Shown one piece after another: positions 49,583 to 57,391 of a stretch of DNA of 63,422 nt. A program made the position numbers and the translations under genes. Source of the DNA: Bacteroidetes bacterium ADurb.Bin145. GTDB taxonomy: Bacteria > Bacteroidota > Bacteroidia > Bacteroidales > VadinHA17. The stretch is taken from the NCBI GenBank assembly GCA_002070505.1, contig MWDJ01000016.1:1-63422 (forward strand). Direction: 5' to 3'. Position 1 is the stretch's first letter; the number at the start of each line of letters is the position of its first letter. The notes beneath the pieces are model-generated. The model had not been told where the DNA came from. It searched no databases and worked only from the letters and a program-made list of their open reading frames with translations.

Positions 49583-51370
49583 ATGAGAACCAGGATAAAA
49601 TATTTCAGGGAATCAATCAGACTTGTCTGGAAAAGCGCTCCTTCCTGGACGCTGGCAAATATCATTATATCTGTCCTGCGCAGCTTCCTTCCCCTCGTTC
49701 TTATATGGCTCCTTAAAGAGCTTATCGATATAATAACAAAGGTTGCATCATCAGGTCAGGGAACAGTACCGGCTGATGTCCTCTGGCTGATAATTGCCGT
49801 CGTTATTTTCTGGTTCCTTGACGAAGCAGCTTCCGGCCTTGATACATATATCAGGAAGAAACAATCGATGAAGCTCGAGGATTATATGTACGGACTTCTT
49901 CATTCCAAATCAGTGAAGCTTGATCTGATCAATTTTGAAAGATCGGAATATTACGATGCCCTCTCCAGGGCCTCACGCGAAGCGCCCTGGAGGCCAAACA
50001 GCATCCTTAACAACATTGTATCAATGACCCGGGGACTACTTTCCCTTTTGCTTATGGCAGGAGTCCTTGCATTTCTCAACTGGTGGCTGGCAGCATTGCT
50101 GCTTGCAGTAAATATTCCCGGTATCTGGCTAAGGCTTCATTATACCGGCATCCTTTATAGTTTCCGCCTCAGGCAGACACCTGAAGCCAGAAAAACCGCC
50201 TATTTCAACTGGCTGCTCACAGGAGAGAGACCTTCGAGAGAAATAAGGCTTTTCGGACTGGGAGATTACTTTATATCTCTTTTCAGAAAATCCTTCCTTA
50301 AGACCCAGGAAGAAGAATTAGATATCCTTAAAAAGCGGACTCTCATTGAACTGATCTCGGATGTTGTTAAAGCAGCCGCTGTTCTGTTAACTCTTGTCAT
50401 AATAGCAGAAAAAACGGTTTCAGGTGGCATTACCCTGGGCCAGATGGCTATGTTCGTCCTGGCTTTCAGGCAGGGAATGATATATATAAAGGATTTCCTG
50501 GGTTCACTTGCAGGCCTCTACGAAGATTCCCTTTTTGTTGGTGATGTTTTTGAATTCCTTTCACTTGAAGAGAATGTGAAAGCCTTTCCTCCGGAAGCTG
50601 AACTTGAAGATTTCAGACATAACATTGTTGCTGATAAGCTCTGCTTCACCTACCCCGGAAATAAGACAAGGACCATAAACAACGTTTCATTTGAGATAAA
50701 AAAAGGTGAGATCATTGCCCTTGTGGGACCAAACGGAGCGGGTAAGAGTACGCTGGCAAGACTTCTCTGCAGGCTTTATGATCCGGAGTCGGGATCAGTG
50801 ATATGCGACGGTATCAATATAAAGAATCTCGACCCTAAGAAATACCGCAAGCTTCTGTCAGTAGTATTCCAGGATTTCATGCTTTATAATATGGCTGCCG
50901 GTGAGAATATAAGGATGGGTGATATAGATGAGAAAATGCCTGATGACAAGATCATAGCCGCTGCGAAAGTCACCGGCATTGATGCTCTCATAAGAGAGCT
51001 GCCTGAAGGTTATAACACTGCCATTGGCACATTGTTTGAAGACAGCCGAGAACTGAGCTGGGGCGAATGGCAGAAAATAGCGCTTGCCAGAGCCATCTTC
51101 AGGGAAGCACCCCTCCTGATACTTGATGAACCGTCAAGCGCTCTCGACGCTGAAACCGAATATGATATATTCAACCGTTTCAGGGATATAGTCAAAGGCC
51201 GGACATCAATATTGATAAGCCACCGTTTCACGAATATTAGTCTTGCCGATCGCATAATTGTCATAGACAAGGGTGAAGTTGTTGAATCGGGCACCCATGA
51301 GGAACTTATGAAAAGAAAAGGCCTCTATTATACAATGTATTCTAAGCAGAGCAGCAGGTTCGACAGATGA
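49583..51370 (+). CDS. ABC exporter, fused permease-ATPase
   Basis: 595 aa. Six membrane helices in residues 20-310 are followed by a nucleotide-binding domain: Walker A GPNGAGKST, Q-loop VVFQDFMLYN, signature LSWGEWQKIALARA, Walker B LLILDEPSSALDAE, switch His ISHRFTN. The LSxGxWQK variant is common in peptide exporters of lanthipeptide and lasso-peptide clusters. Resembles the D protein of lasso clusters. Its stop overlaps the nucleotidyltransferase start by 4 nt. No C39 peptidase domain is fused, so leader removal would need another enzyme, for which the S26-type protease is a candidate. Confidence 0.9.
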   Translation: MRTRIKYFRESIRLVWKSAPSWTLANIIISVLRSFLPLVLIWLLKELIDIITKVASSGQGTVPADVLWLIIAVVIFWFLDEAASGLDTYIRKKQSMKLEDYMYGLLHSKSVKLDLINFERSEYYDALSRASREAPWRPNSILNNIVSMTRGLLSLLLMAGVLAFLNWWLAALLLAVNIPGIWLRLHYTGILYSFRLRQTPEARKTAYFNWLLTGERPSREIRLFGLGDYFISLFRKSFLKTQEEELDILKKRTLIELISDVVKAAAVLLTLVIIAEKTVSGGITLGQMAMFVLAFRQGMIYIKDFLGSLAGLYEDSLFVGDVFEFLSLEENVKAFPPEAELEDFRHNIVADKLCFTYPGNKTRTINNVSFEIKKGEIIALVGPNGAGKSTLARLLCRLYDPESGSVICDGINIKNLDPKKYRKLLSVVFQDFMLYNMAAGENIRMGDIDEKMPDDKIIAAAKVTGIDALIRELPEGYNTAIGTLFEDSRELSWGEWQKIALARAIFREAPLLILDEPSSALDAETEYDIFNRFRDIVKGRTSILISHRFTNISLADRIIVIDKGEVVESGTHEELMKRKGLYYTMYSKQSSRFDR

Positions 51371-52539
51371 AAAAAGAACTTGAACTAAAAGACGAAGAGA
51401 TACTCCTGCTCGGACTGTGCAGAAGTTACTTCAATCCGGAGCTGAAAGTAATGCTCCGGGCACTTGCCGAGAATATTAAAGACTGGAATCATTTTATCCT
51501 TATGTCCTCGGAACACGGGGTTGCTGCACTGGTATATCATAATCTTGAGAGGCTTGACTTCCTTCAATATCTGCCAGAGGGAGGGAAAAACTTCCTGAAG
51601 AACTGCCTCCTGAAAAGCCTTACCAGAAACACAAGGAATGTTAAGGTGCTGGCAGAGGCTCTGCACCTGCTTAATGCGAAGAACATGAAGGTGATCCTGC
51701 TTAAAGGTCTCGCCCTTGAACTGATGGTCTACGGAAATGAGGGACTGAGGCAGATGACCGATCTTGATGTATTGCTTACCCGTCAGGATTGTCTTAATGC
51801 AAGGATGCTGTTGATGGAGAACGGGTTCAGATCCTACCCGGTCAAGTCGGCCTTCCATAAACCGATAATGGGTTACATAGGCAAGCATCTGCCGACTCTT
51901 GTAAAGAATGACCTGAGGCTGGAGCTTCATCACGATCTCTTTGGAAAAGATAATTTCTCTCTCACCGGACTTCTGTATGAGCGAAGCATTGAAAGGGAGA
52001 TAAATGGGGAAAAAGCTTTCCTCCCTCCAAAAGATATCTTCTTCCTTTATCTGGTACGGCATTTGTGCATGCACGAGATGAATAATGAATCTCAGCTAAG
52101 GCTTTATTCAGATCTCGTTTTTCTAACTGAGAAATTCAGAGATGAAATATTTACGACCGATCTGATCGGTTATGCCGGCAAGGCAGGTTTGAATGCGCTG
52201 CTTGCAGCTAAACTTGAACCATTGAGGGATCTGTGGGGATTGACATTTCCTGAATGGATAAATGAATTCATTGATAAATATTATGATCCTGCATCAATAA
52301 ATGATTTTGTTTTCTTCATTAAGAGCCCGAAGAATAACCCGTCTAAAAATAAAGGAAAGTTCTATTATAATACTTTCAGGGAGATTCCCGGGATCCACAG
52401 GAAGATCCTTTATATTTTAGGAGATCTCTTCCCTACTCCCGGCTTCATGAAAAGAAGGTATAAGTGTAAAAGCAGTCTGGGGATCATTTCCTGTTATATG
52501 CTTCGGTGGGGAAAGTTGTGGTATCTGATAAGGCACTGA
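51367..52539 (+). CDS. Nucleotidyltransferase of the PF14907 type
   Basis: 390 aa. The NTP-transferase core is seen in VILLKGLALELMVYGNEGLR, then MTDLDVLL with two acidic metal ligands (Asp-x-Asp), and LRLELHHDLFG. Members of this family (uncharacterised nucleotidyltransferase) recur in RiPP clusters with HPr-type kinases; their chemistry is unsettled. Overlaps the ABC exporter gene by 4 nt (ATGA), last gene of the cluster. The C-terminal 120 residues have no known domain. Confidence 0.8.
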   Translation: MKKELELKDEEILLLGLCRSYFNPELKVMLRALAENIKDWNHFILMSSEHGVAALVYHNLERLDFLQYLPEGGKNFLKNCLLKSLTRNTRNVKVLAEALHLLNAKNMKVILLKGLALELMVYGNEGLRQMTDLDVLLTRQDCLNARMLLMENGFRSYPVKSAFHKPIMGYIGKHLPTLVKNDLRLELHHDLFGKDNFSLTGLLYERSIEREINGEKAFLPPKDIFFLYLVRHLCMHEMNNESQLRLYSDLVFLTEKFRDEIFTTDLIGYAGKAGLNALLAAKLEPLRDLWGLTFPEWINEFIDKYYDPASINDFVFFIKSPKNNPSKNKGKFYYNTFREIPGIHRKILYILGDLFPTPGFMKRRYKCKSSLGIISCYMLRWGKLWYLIRH

Positions 52540-52707
52540 TCGAAAGCAATAACGATTATTGCCTAAGCCATTAGTTACCTGCATTTTAATGATCACAATT
52601 TCTCAATAAATTTTTGCTAAATTCCTTTAGAAATATTTGGAGATATTTCATTATTTGTTTAACTTTAAAGTAACAATGTCTGTAACAATTTAGACTTTTT
52701 CAAGGAT

Positions 52708-52908
52708 ATGACACGGAAAGATAAGGAAGATATCAAGTTCCGTATATTAAGGCTCGCTGCATTAAGAAGTACCGGACGTCCTGCTGATCTGGCTTTGAGG
52801 CTGGATATAAGTGTAAGGAGTGTAAAGAGGTTTGTCGGGGAGATAAGGAAAGAGGGGAATGAGATCAGGTTCAGTCAGGTTGCCGGGTCTTATGTAACAG
52901 AGAACTAA
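52708..52908 (+). CDS. Small helix-turn-helix protein
   Basis: 66 aa. One HTH domain (RPADLALRLDISVRSVKRFVGEIRKEG) resembles the HTH_11/DeoR type, ending IRFSQVAGSYVTEN. It has no effector domain. It lies 168 nt after the nucleotidyltransferase gene, without a clear promoter box, and just ahead of a hairpin-rich non-coding element. Possible regulator of the cluster or part of a small mobile unit; both are inference. Confidence 0.7.
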   Translation: MTRKDKEDIKFRILRLAALRSTGRPADLALRLDISVRSVKRFVGEIRKEGNEIRFSQVAGSYVTEN

Positions 52909-52925
52909 TATTGACGGGTTTTTTT

Positions 52926-53030
52926 ACGACCGCTCGTACTTAAGGTCTCGCTAAAATGATCCTTTTGGTCGTTCTGACCTGAGACCCCTGTGCGTCCCCG
53001 GGAGGGTTATGCTCTGCCGGGGACTTCTTT
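52926..53030 (+). ncRNA. Candidate structured RNA downstream of the HTH gene
   Basis: Four pairings in 105 nt: ACGACC (52926-52931) with GGTCGT (52967-52972); GGTC (52967-52970) with GACC (52976-52979); GGTCTC (52944-52949) with GAGACC (52981-52986); GTCCCCGG (52994-53001) with CCGGGGAC (53017-53024), the last followed by TTCTTTT like an intrinsic terminator. The first pairing excludes the second and crosses the third, so the RNA could switch or form a pseudoknot. No known family is recognised. Confidence 0.45.
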
Positions 53031-53071
53031 TAGAAGTTGAAGCGGTTGAAAGGTTGAAGAGGGGAAGAAGG

Positions 53072-53111
53072 TGTTAAGGTGTTACGGCGTTAAGGCGTTA
53101 CGGCGTTACGG
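53072..53111. repeat. Five 8-bp tandem repeats
   Basis: Units TGTTAAGG, TGTTACGG, CGTTAAGG, CGTTACGG, CGTTACGG follow one another exactly. Preceded by irregular GTTGAA-type repeats (53037-53060). Simple-sequence spacer with no gene. Confidence 0.8.
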
Positions 53112-53124
53112 TGAGGAAGTTGTA

Positions 53125-53229
53125 GTGAAAAGACAATTCTGCTTCAGTGAAAGGGAGAGAGCTATCCTGGAAGAGCTAATCAGACAAGTGAAAGGTATTA
53201 ATTATGTACTTGGTCTGCAGATATCTTAA
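53125..53229 (+). pseudogene. Possible 34-codon gene remnant
   Basis: A GTG-started frame of 34 codons with protein-like composition (ERERAILEELIRQVKGINYV...) ends in TAA at 53229, inside the first hairpin of the repeat element. It may be the tail of a decayed gene; the family is not recognised and it could be chance. Confidence 0.25.
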
Positions 53230-53330
53230 GCCCCTTCAGGGCTTACTTCGGGAGAGATGCCCTTACCTCCGGTTGCACCGGAGGTTATTCATATTCAGTC
53301 ATTTAATGACTGCTTTGTTAAGCCCTTAAC
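53227..53330 (+). repeat. Multi-hairpin interspersed element, copy A
   Basis: Four hairpins in a row. h1 is TAAGCCCCTTCAGGGCTTA (53227-53245). h2 is ACCTCCGG/CCGGAGGT (53265-53285). After the spacer TATTCATATT comes h3, CAGTCATTTAATGACTG (53296-53312). h4 is GTTAAGCCCTTAAC (53317-53330). Same plan as copies C, D and E but with different stem sequences. Confidence 0.7.
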
Positions 53331-53698
53331 AGGTCTTTGAATCTGGATTAATTACCGTTCACTCAAAGTATAGGGGGGCTGGAAATAAGGAATCCCCATT
53401 CAATAACCTGGTATTGAAGCGAGGCCGTTATTAAACTTTATTGAGACGGTCGATTTTTACTCACTACATATGCGAGCTCGCCCTTTCAGGGCTTCGGTTC
53501 TTTGGTTTCTTTCTTGTAGAGGAGCAAAAGAAAGTGACATAACCAAAAAAGAAAGGGTGCCTTTTCAGACACCCTGGGGGGACCCCCTCACCAGAAACTA
53601 CATCCCTGAATAGCACGATCAAAATGCAGCGATAGCTCTGGTTCCTTTATCATGAATTAAACCCGAACCCATAAATTTCCATGCTGTGAATCTGCAGC
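53331..53698. other. Gene-poor stretch with further hairpins
   Basis: No convincing gene. Visible structures: TTCAATA/TATTGAA around 53400; GCCC-TTTCA-GGGC (53480-53492); a compound hairpin TTTGGTT/AACCAAA with inner CTTTCTT/AAGAAAG (53501-53547); AGGGTG/CACCCT (53554-53575); GGGGG/CCCCC (53576-53587). Several loops hold TTTCAG. Probably decayed repeat or mobile sequence. Confidence 0.5.
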
Positions 53699-53722
53699 TA
53701 CCCTGGGTTTTCACCCAGGGTA
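53699..53722. repeat. Isolated 10-bp hairpin, possible element copy B
   Basis: TACCCTGGGT-TTTC-ACCCAGGGTA, a perfect 10-bp stem resembling the central h2 hairpin of the other copies. The neighbouring spacer and h3 are not recognisable, so it may be a decayed copy. Confidence 0.45.
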
Positions 53723-53780
53723 CGCAGGTTCTTTCAGCACTAAGTGTCCACCACGTAGCGAGAATTTTTTTAAGGCCGGT

Positions 53781-53812
53781 CCCGGTCCTACCGGGATTGT
53801 TTCAGTAACAAT
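53781..53812 (-). terminator. Paired hairpins after the barrel gene
   Basis: Directly after the stop of the minus-strand gene at 53813 lie ATTGTT/AACAAT (53796-53812) and CCCGG/CCGGG (53781-53795), with a short T-run farther on (53765-53771). They may terminate transcription, but the U-run is not directly adjacent. Confidence 0.4.
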
Positions 53813-54487
53813 CTAAAAAATACAACCTATGAAGGGGGATACTGATATAGTCTCAAAGCCTATATCAAATATCAGGTTGGTCGAACAGGAGAGGCCCAAC
53901 ATGAACCTGTTGTTGAAACGGTAACTATATTCCAAATTAAGAACTAATCCAAGATCATTCATTTTTAAATTATAGGGCTCCGGCAACCCCATCAGCACTT
54001 CTATAAGTTCATTATCCTGGTTATAAACAGGGGTGATTGGATAATCAACATCCTGGTGATTATAAGACCTGTATACTAATCCGGTTCCAAGAGAAAAACG
54101 GTTTTTCTTTTTACCGATTTCCTTTGAGAACATTACATTAGCGATTTTGTAAGTATCAGTCAGATATTCGTCCCAGAACAGAGCCAGCGGATCATTTATC
54201 TTATAAGAAATAGCAGCCATTGAACAGTAGCCGGAGATTATATAACCGGTTTTAAGATTATAGCCCAGGCGGAACCAGACATTCATTCCGTCATGGATCT
54301 TGCCGCGAACTGCGGGATTGACTTTGGCATAGTCTGGTTCATTAAATCCTGGCTTCAGAAACTGAGTTACGTCCCCAAAATATCCAGTTCCGCAGGTAAG
54401 ACGAAATTTGTTTATAGTATCTACCTGGGCCCTAACAAAATTACCACATAGCATCAAAATAACCAATCCGAATAATGAAGTCCGCAT
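53813..54487 (-). CDS. Predicted outer-membrane beta-barrel protein, 224 aa
   Basis: A signal peptide (MRTSLFGLVILMLCGNFVRA) precedes alternating strands with aromatic girdles (GMNVWFRLGYNLKTGYIISG, RFSLGTGLVYRSY, GLVLNLEYSYRFNNRFMLGL), ending in VSPFIGCIF with a terminal Phe as in barrel proteins. No family recognised. Its ATG lies 3 nt beyond the stop of another small barrel gene, so the two likely form a pair. Set between repeat-rich stretches, which suggests accessory DNA. Confidence 0.65.
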   Translation of the reverse strand: MRTSLFGLVILMLCGNFVRAQVDTINKFRLTCGTGYFGDVTQFLKPGFNEPDYAKVNPAVRGKIHDGMNVWFRLGYNLKTGYIISGYCSMAAISYKINDPLALFWDEYLTDTYKIANVMFSKEIGKKKNRFSLGTGLVYRSYNHQDVDYPITPVYNQDNELIEVLMGLPEPYNLKMNDLGLVLNLEYSYRFNNRFMLGLSCSTNLIFDIGFETISVSPFIGCIF

Positions 54488-54490
54488 GAG

Positions 54491-55066
54491 TCAGATTTTT
54501 ATATTTATGCCCATTCCGATCGAAGAAACACCTGTACCATTTTTATAATTATCCATTTCACCATTTAAGATGATACTTATTTTTGGTGAGATTTTGTAAC
54601 TGAATCCTAAATAAACAATGTAACCTGTGTCAAAAGAAAAATTGTCGGTATAATCATAAGTGATATTGCCACCATAATTACTATAACCAGATAAAACTAT
54701 TTCAGCTCTGTACCTGTTACTGCTTCCAAGACCAAGATATCCGGTAAACCTTTTAGTCTTAATTGGCAGTATTCTGATATAGAAATTACCCATCAGATAA
54801 GAATTATTATGATATAGAAAGATATTACTTTCACCATTATTAGAAGAATATATGAATCCCAGAGATGCGCAGATCTGAAGTAAAGGAGTAACTGAGTAGT
54901 TTATACCATTATTATAATAGAATGCCGAATAATCTCCTGTTCCTAATAATGAGTAATGACAAGATGAATTAAGTTCTATTTTGCTTTCTTCATTCTGGCA
55001 GTTTGCAGAAGAATAAATGCATAAAATGAAAATGCCCAGGATTATTTTTGATTTCATATTATACAT
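54491..55066 (-). CDS. Predicted outer-membrane beta-barrel protein, 191 aa
   Basis: A signal peptide (KIILGIFILCIYSSANC, then QNEESK) is followed by barrel-like strands (SVTPLLQICASLGFIYSS, YLMGNFYIRILPIK, YIVYLGFSYKISPKISIIL) and a C-terminal strand GMGINIKI. 191 aa from MYNMKSK, or 188 from the internal ATG at 55057. Not recognised. A strong hairpin lies just upstream and may separate its expression from the lipoprotein gene before it. Base composition is more AT-rich than neighbouring core genes. Confidence 0.65.
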   Translation of the reverse strand: MYNMKSKIILGIFILCIYSSANCQNEESKIELNSSCHYSLLGTGDYSAFYYNNGINYSVTPLLQICASLGFIYSSNNGESNIFLYHNNSYLMGNFYIRILPIKTKRFTGYLGLGSSNRYRAEIVLSGYSNYGGNITYDYTDNFSFDTGYIVYLGFSYKISPKISIILNGEMDNYKNGTGVSSIGMGINIKI

Positions 55067-55073
55067 ATTTAAA

Positions 55074-55109
55074 AAGCTGTTTTAAGGTACATATACCTTA
55101 AAACAGCTT
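55074..55109 (-). terminator. 16-bp hairpin between lipoprotein and barrel genes
   Basis: AAGCTGTTTTAAGGTA and TACCTTAAAACAGCTT form a perfect 16-bp stem with a 4-nt loop; on the minus strand it is followed by TTT. It begins 8 nt after the lipoprotein stop, and acts as terminator or as partial terminator for the barrel pair. Confidence 0.75.
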
Positions 55110-55117
55110 AATTATTG

Positions 55118-56278
55118 TTAATACTCAATTAAAGGTAAGGTCCAGGATACACATCCAGCAGTATATATTCTAAAGGCATCCTGAATTCCATTACCCATAT
55201 CCACCTTATTGAACCTTTCAAATGTATCCCTACTTAGAAAATTATCTAATTTTATCCATCCTTCAGCAGATTCAATTTTAAGTTCGATTTTCCCTGTAGA
55301 AACATCAATTTTATCTATCTTGACCTTCGGTTCAAAGCTAATTGTGAAGGTTGTCTTATTCTTATCAAACTCGATCAATCCAAACTGCCTGCCTCCTTCA
55401 TCAGTTGAACCGTCAGAAGATACATACCAGTCATCATCGAGTTCGTATTGAAAATTCACCCACACCTTTCTTCTTATCTGGGATCTTGTTAGATTACAAG
55501 ATTGAAGTGCCATAAATGAACTTGCTGTTGTGAGTGTAATTGTCCCTCCTAACAAACAGAATTTAAATTCAGAACCTCCACCAAAAAGTCCATCGTATTG
55601 CTTTGTACATTTTACATGTCCTACTCTTAACTGATGTACACCTGGGAGAGGATTAGTAGGAACAGGCATGGTTATGATATCCTCCTCTTCCGGCATAACA
55701 ATCCAGACCGGATAATCTTCACTGTACTCTTCTGTGATGTCAACAACCGAATATGATCCATCGCTCTCAAGCTGGTAGCCGGTGTTTATTACATCATTAT
55801 CCAGCGGATCAGAAGTACAGGAAGGAAGCTGGTTTTCAGCAGGATAATCCTCAACAGGGTAAGGACAATAAAGTGTGATATTATTAGTAACGAGGTACTC
55901 TTTAATATCAGGGAAATTAATATCGCCCGATTTGCTCTCAATTACTTCGTCAAATGTCTTTTCAAAGAGAGGAGCTCCGCAGACAACACCTTTATTACTG
56001 TTCACTGAACCAAACAGATCCCTGAAATAAATATAGTCATCCCGGTACAATTTGAGACCTATCAGGTCACTAACTTCTTCAACAACAGCAGGTTGGCGGA
56101 GAACAACATCCCTTACAACCTGCGCCGCAACAGCAAGCTTTTCTTTCAGTAAAGCCTCTTCAGGTGTCAGTACACGTCTTATCACCCGATCGGTTTTTTC
56201 AACATCAGGAATTACATCCTTCGTACACGAGGCAAAAAGTGCAACAAGGCACATCAAAACAACTGTCAGTTTTTTCAT
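55118..56278 (-). CDS. Lipoprotein of unknown function
   Basis: 386 aa from the ATG at 56278 (MKKLTVVLMCLVALFASC), chosen because it gives a proper lipoprotein signal with lipobox LFASC; the frame is open 38 codons further up but those are Cys-rich noise. The first half contains EEALLKEKLAVAAQVVRDVV, a predicted helix, and an acidic middle (residues about 145-225). The end is strand-rich with DDDWYVSSDGSTDEGGRQFG-like turns. No domain recognised. Alone with the two small barrels between repeat-rich spacers. Confidence 0.7.
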   Translation of the reverse strand: MKKLTVVLMCLVALFASCTKDVIPDVEKTDRVIRRVLTPEEALLKEKLAVAAQVVRDVVLRQPAVVEEVSDLIGLKLYRDDYIYFRDLFGSVNSNKGVVCGAPLFEKTFDEVIESKSGDINFPDIKEYLVTNNITLYCPYPVEDYPAENQLPSCTSDPLDNDVINTGYQLESDGSYSVVDITEEYSEDYPVWIVMPEEEDIITMPVPTNPLPGVHQLRVGHVKCTKQYDGLFGGGSEFKFCLLGGTITLTTASSFMALQSCNLTRSQIRRKVWVNFQYELDDDWYVSSDGSTDEGGRQFGLIEFDKNKTTFTISFEPKVKIDKIDVSTGKIELKIESAEGWIKLDNFLSRDTFERFNKVDMGNGIQDAFRIYTAGCVSWTLPLIEY

Positions 56279-56739
56279 AACACAAATTTTAATGCAGTTA
56301 GACAATAATTTAATTCCACTTAAATATATAAATATTAAGCACTTACAAATTTGTCTATTACATAAGCCGTTCACAAAAAACCAACAGCACAAACTCTACC
56401 TGACTTTCGATTTACAGATTCTATGATCTTTCACTACAACAATTATAAAAACTCCCGGGGCCAGAATTTTAAAAAATTGGAATTTTTTTTCGATTTTTTT
56501 TAAATTTTTTATATAAGCTTCAATATGTGATAATTACAAAGCTGTATTTTTTGAAAAATCTATATTTTTTGAAAAAAATATTTGAAAATATCGGTTTTGA
56601 AAACAGCTAAGCCATCTGAAAAAAGGCAAAAAATCTCTCAGCAAACAGAAAAATCAAATAATCTCCGGTTAATAATTACCATTGGGATAAACTCCATTAA
56701 ACTTGTAGTGAATTTATTTAATATGAGATCAGCAACTCG
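56279..56739. other. AT-rich spacer
   Basis: No gene is seen. Runs of A and T dominate 56460-56600, including the direct repeat TATTTTTTGAAAAA (56544 and 56563 regions). A promoter for the lipoprotein gene must lie at the 56280-56400 end but no exact -7 box was found. Confidence 0.5.
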
Positions 56740-56851
56740 CAGTTCACCCCTTTCAGGGATGAACTGTCATGAGATATGCATTTCCCCGGGTTGTCAACCC
56801 GGGGTCATTCACATCTGGCTCCTTCAGAGCCGGTGCAGTCAGGAAGACTGC
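56740..56851 (+). repeat. Multi-hairpin interspersed element, copy C
   Basis: h1: CAGTTCA (56740-56746) with TGAACTG (56760-56766) around CCCCTTTCAGGGA. h2: CCCCGGGTT (56784-56792) with AACCCGGGG (56796-56804). Spacer TCATTCACATCT. h3: GGCTC-CTTCA-GAGCC (56817-56831). h4: GCAGTC/GACTGC (56835-56851). Same order and spacing as copy A. Confidence 0.8.
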
Positions 56852-57007
56852 CTACTCCCTGGCACTTCGGACATCACACAAATAAAGTTCTTTCAGTGAC
56901 GGGCAGAAATAATCATATGCAGATGTGTGTCTCTTCTTGGATTTTCCTTTTCAGGATATTTCAGTACCAGATAGAACCTTTTATTAACTCATTTCTATGG
57001 TAAACTG

Positions 57008-57098
57008 GCACCGACAGGTGCTATATTTGAATAACCCCGGGTCGACAACCCGGGGCGAAGGAGGCTATATATATAATGTATCAGCGCCGAAGGTGCTG
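57008..57098 (-). repeat. Multi-hairpin interspersed element, copy E (inverted)
   Basis: On the minus strand: h1 CAGCACC/GGCGCTG (57098-57082), h2 CCCCGGGT/ACCCGGGG (57055-57035), spacer TTATTCAAATAT, h3 GCACC/GGTGC (57021-57008). h3 differs wholly from copies C and D but still pairs. Confidence 0.7.
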
Positions 57099-57125
57099 AA
57101 TATAAGCTGGCCGCCACATATAACA

Positions 57126-57215
57126 GTTCACCCCTTCCAGGGATGAACCGATATGGGGTATCCCTTTCCCCGGGCTTTCGGCCCGGGGTCATTCACATCT
57201 GGCTCCTTCAGAACC
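57126..57215 (+). repeat. Multi-hairpin interspersed element, copy D
   Basis: h1 GTTCA/TGAAC (57126-57148) around CCCCTTCCAGGGA, h2 CCCCGGGC/GCCCGGGG (57168-57188), spacer TCATTCACATCT, h3 GGCTCCTTCAGAACC (57201-57215, one mismatch). Closest relative of copy C; no clear h4. Confidence 0.8.
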
Positions 57216-57317
57216 TCAAGGTAAAAAGGTTTCTGACTATAGAGCGTAACACTGACAGCAGAATTTCAAGTCCCCCCTGGGGGTCCAGATAATTATCGGG
57301 ATAGGAGTGGGTTACAT

Positions 57318-57361
57318 AAAAAAATTCCCCCTCCAAACGACGTAGCGCCTGGAGGGGGAAA
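57318..57361 (-). terminator. Terminator of the giant T9SS cargo gene
   Basis: On the minus strand TTCCCCCTCCA pairs with TGGAGGGGGAA (11 bp, 14-nt loop) followed by seven Ts, 31 nt after the stop codon: a strong intrinsic terminator. Confidence 0.9.
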
Positions 57362-57391
57362 TAATCCGTAGGCCTGCTTATATGCTTCTTC

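Noticed and set aside
53227-53330. Array of rho-independent terminators or an integron-type attC site
   Set aside because: Hairpins lack U-runs, and no integrase or attC core (GTTRRRY) arrangement is present; the repeated plan fits an interspersed element better.
55118-56392. Upstream start for the lipoprotein
   Set aside because: Would put 38 Cys-rich residues before a perfect lipoprotein signal; ATG 56278 chosen.
56582-57192. Several 60-105-codon frames on both strands
   Set aside because: They translate the multi-hairpin repeats and AT-rich spacer; no protein-like composition or family.
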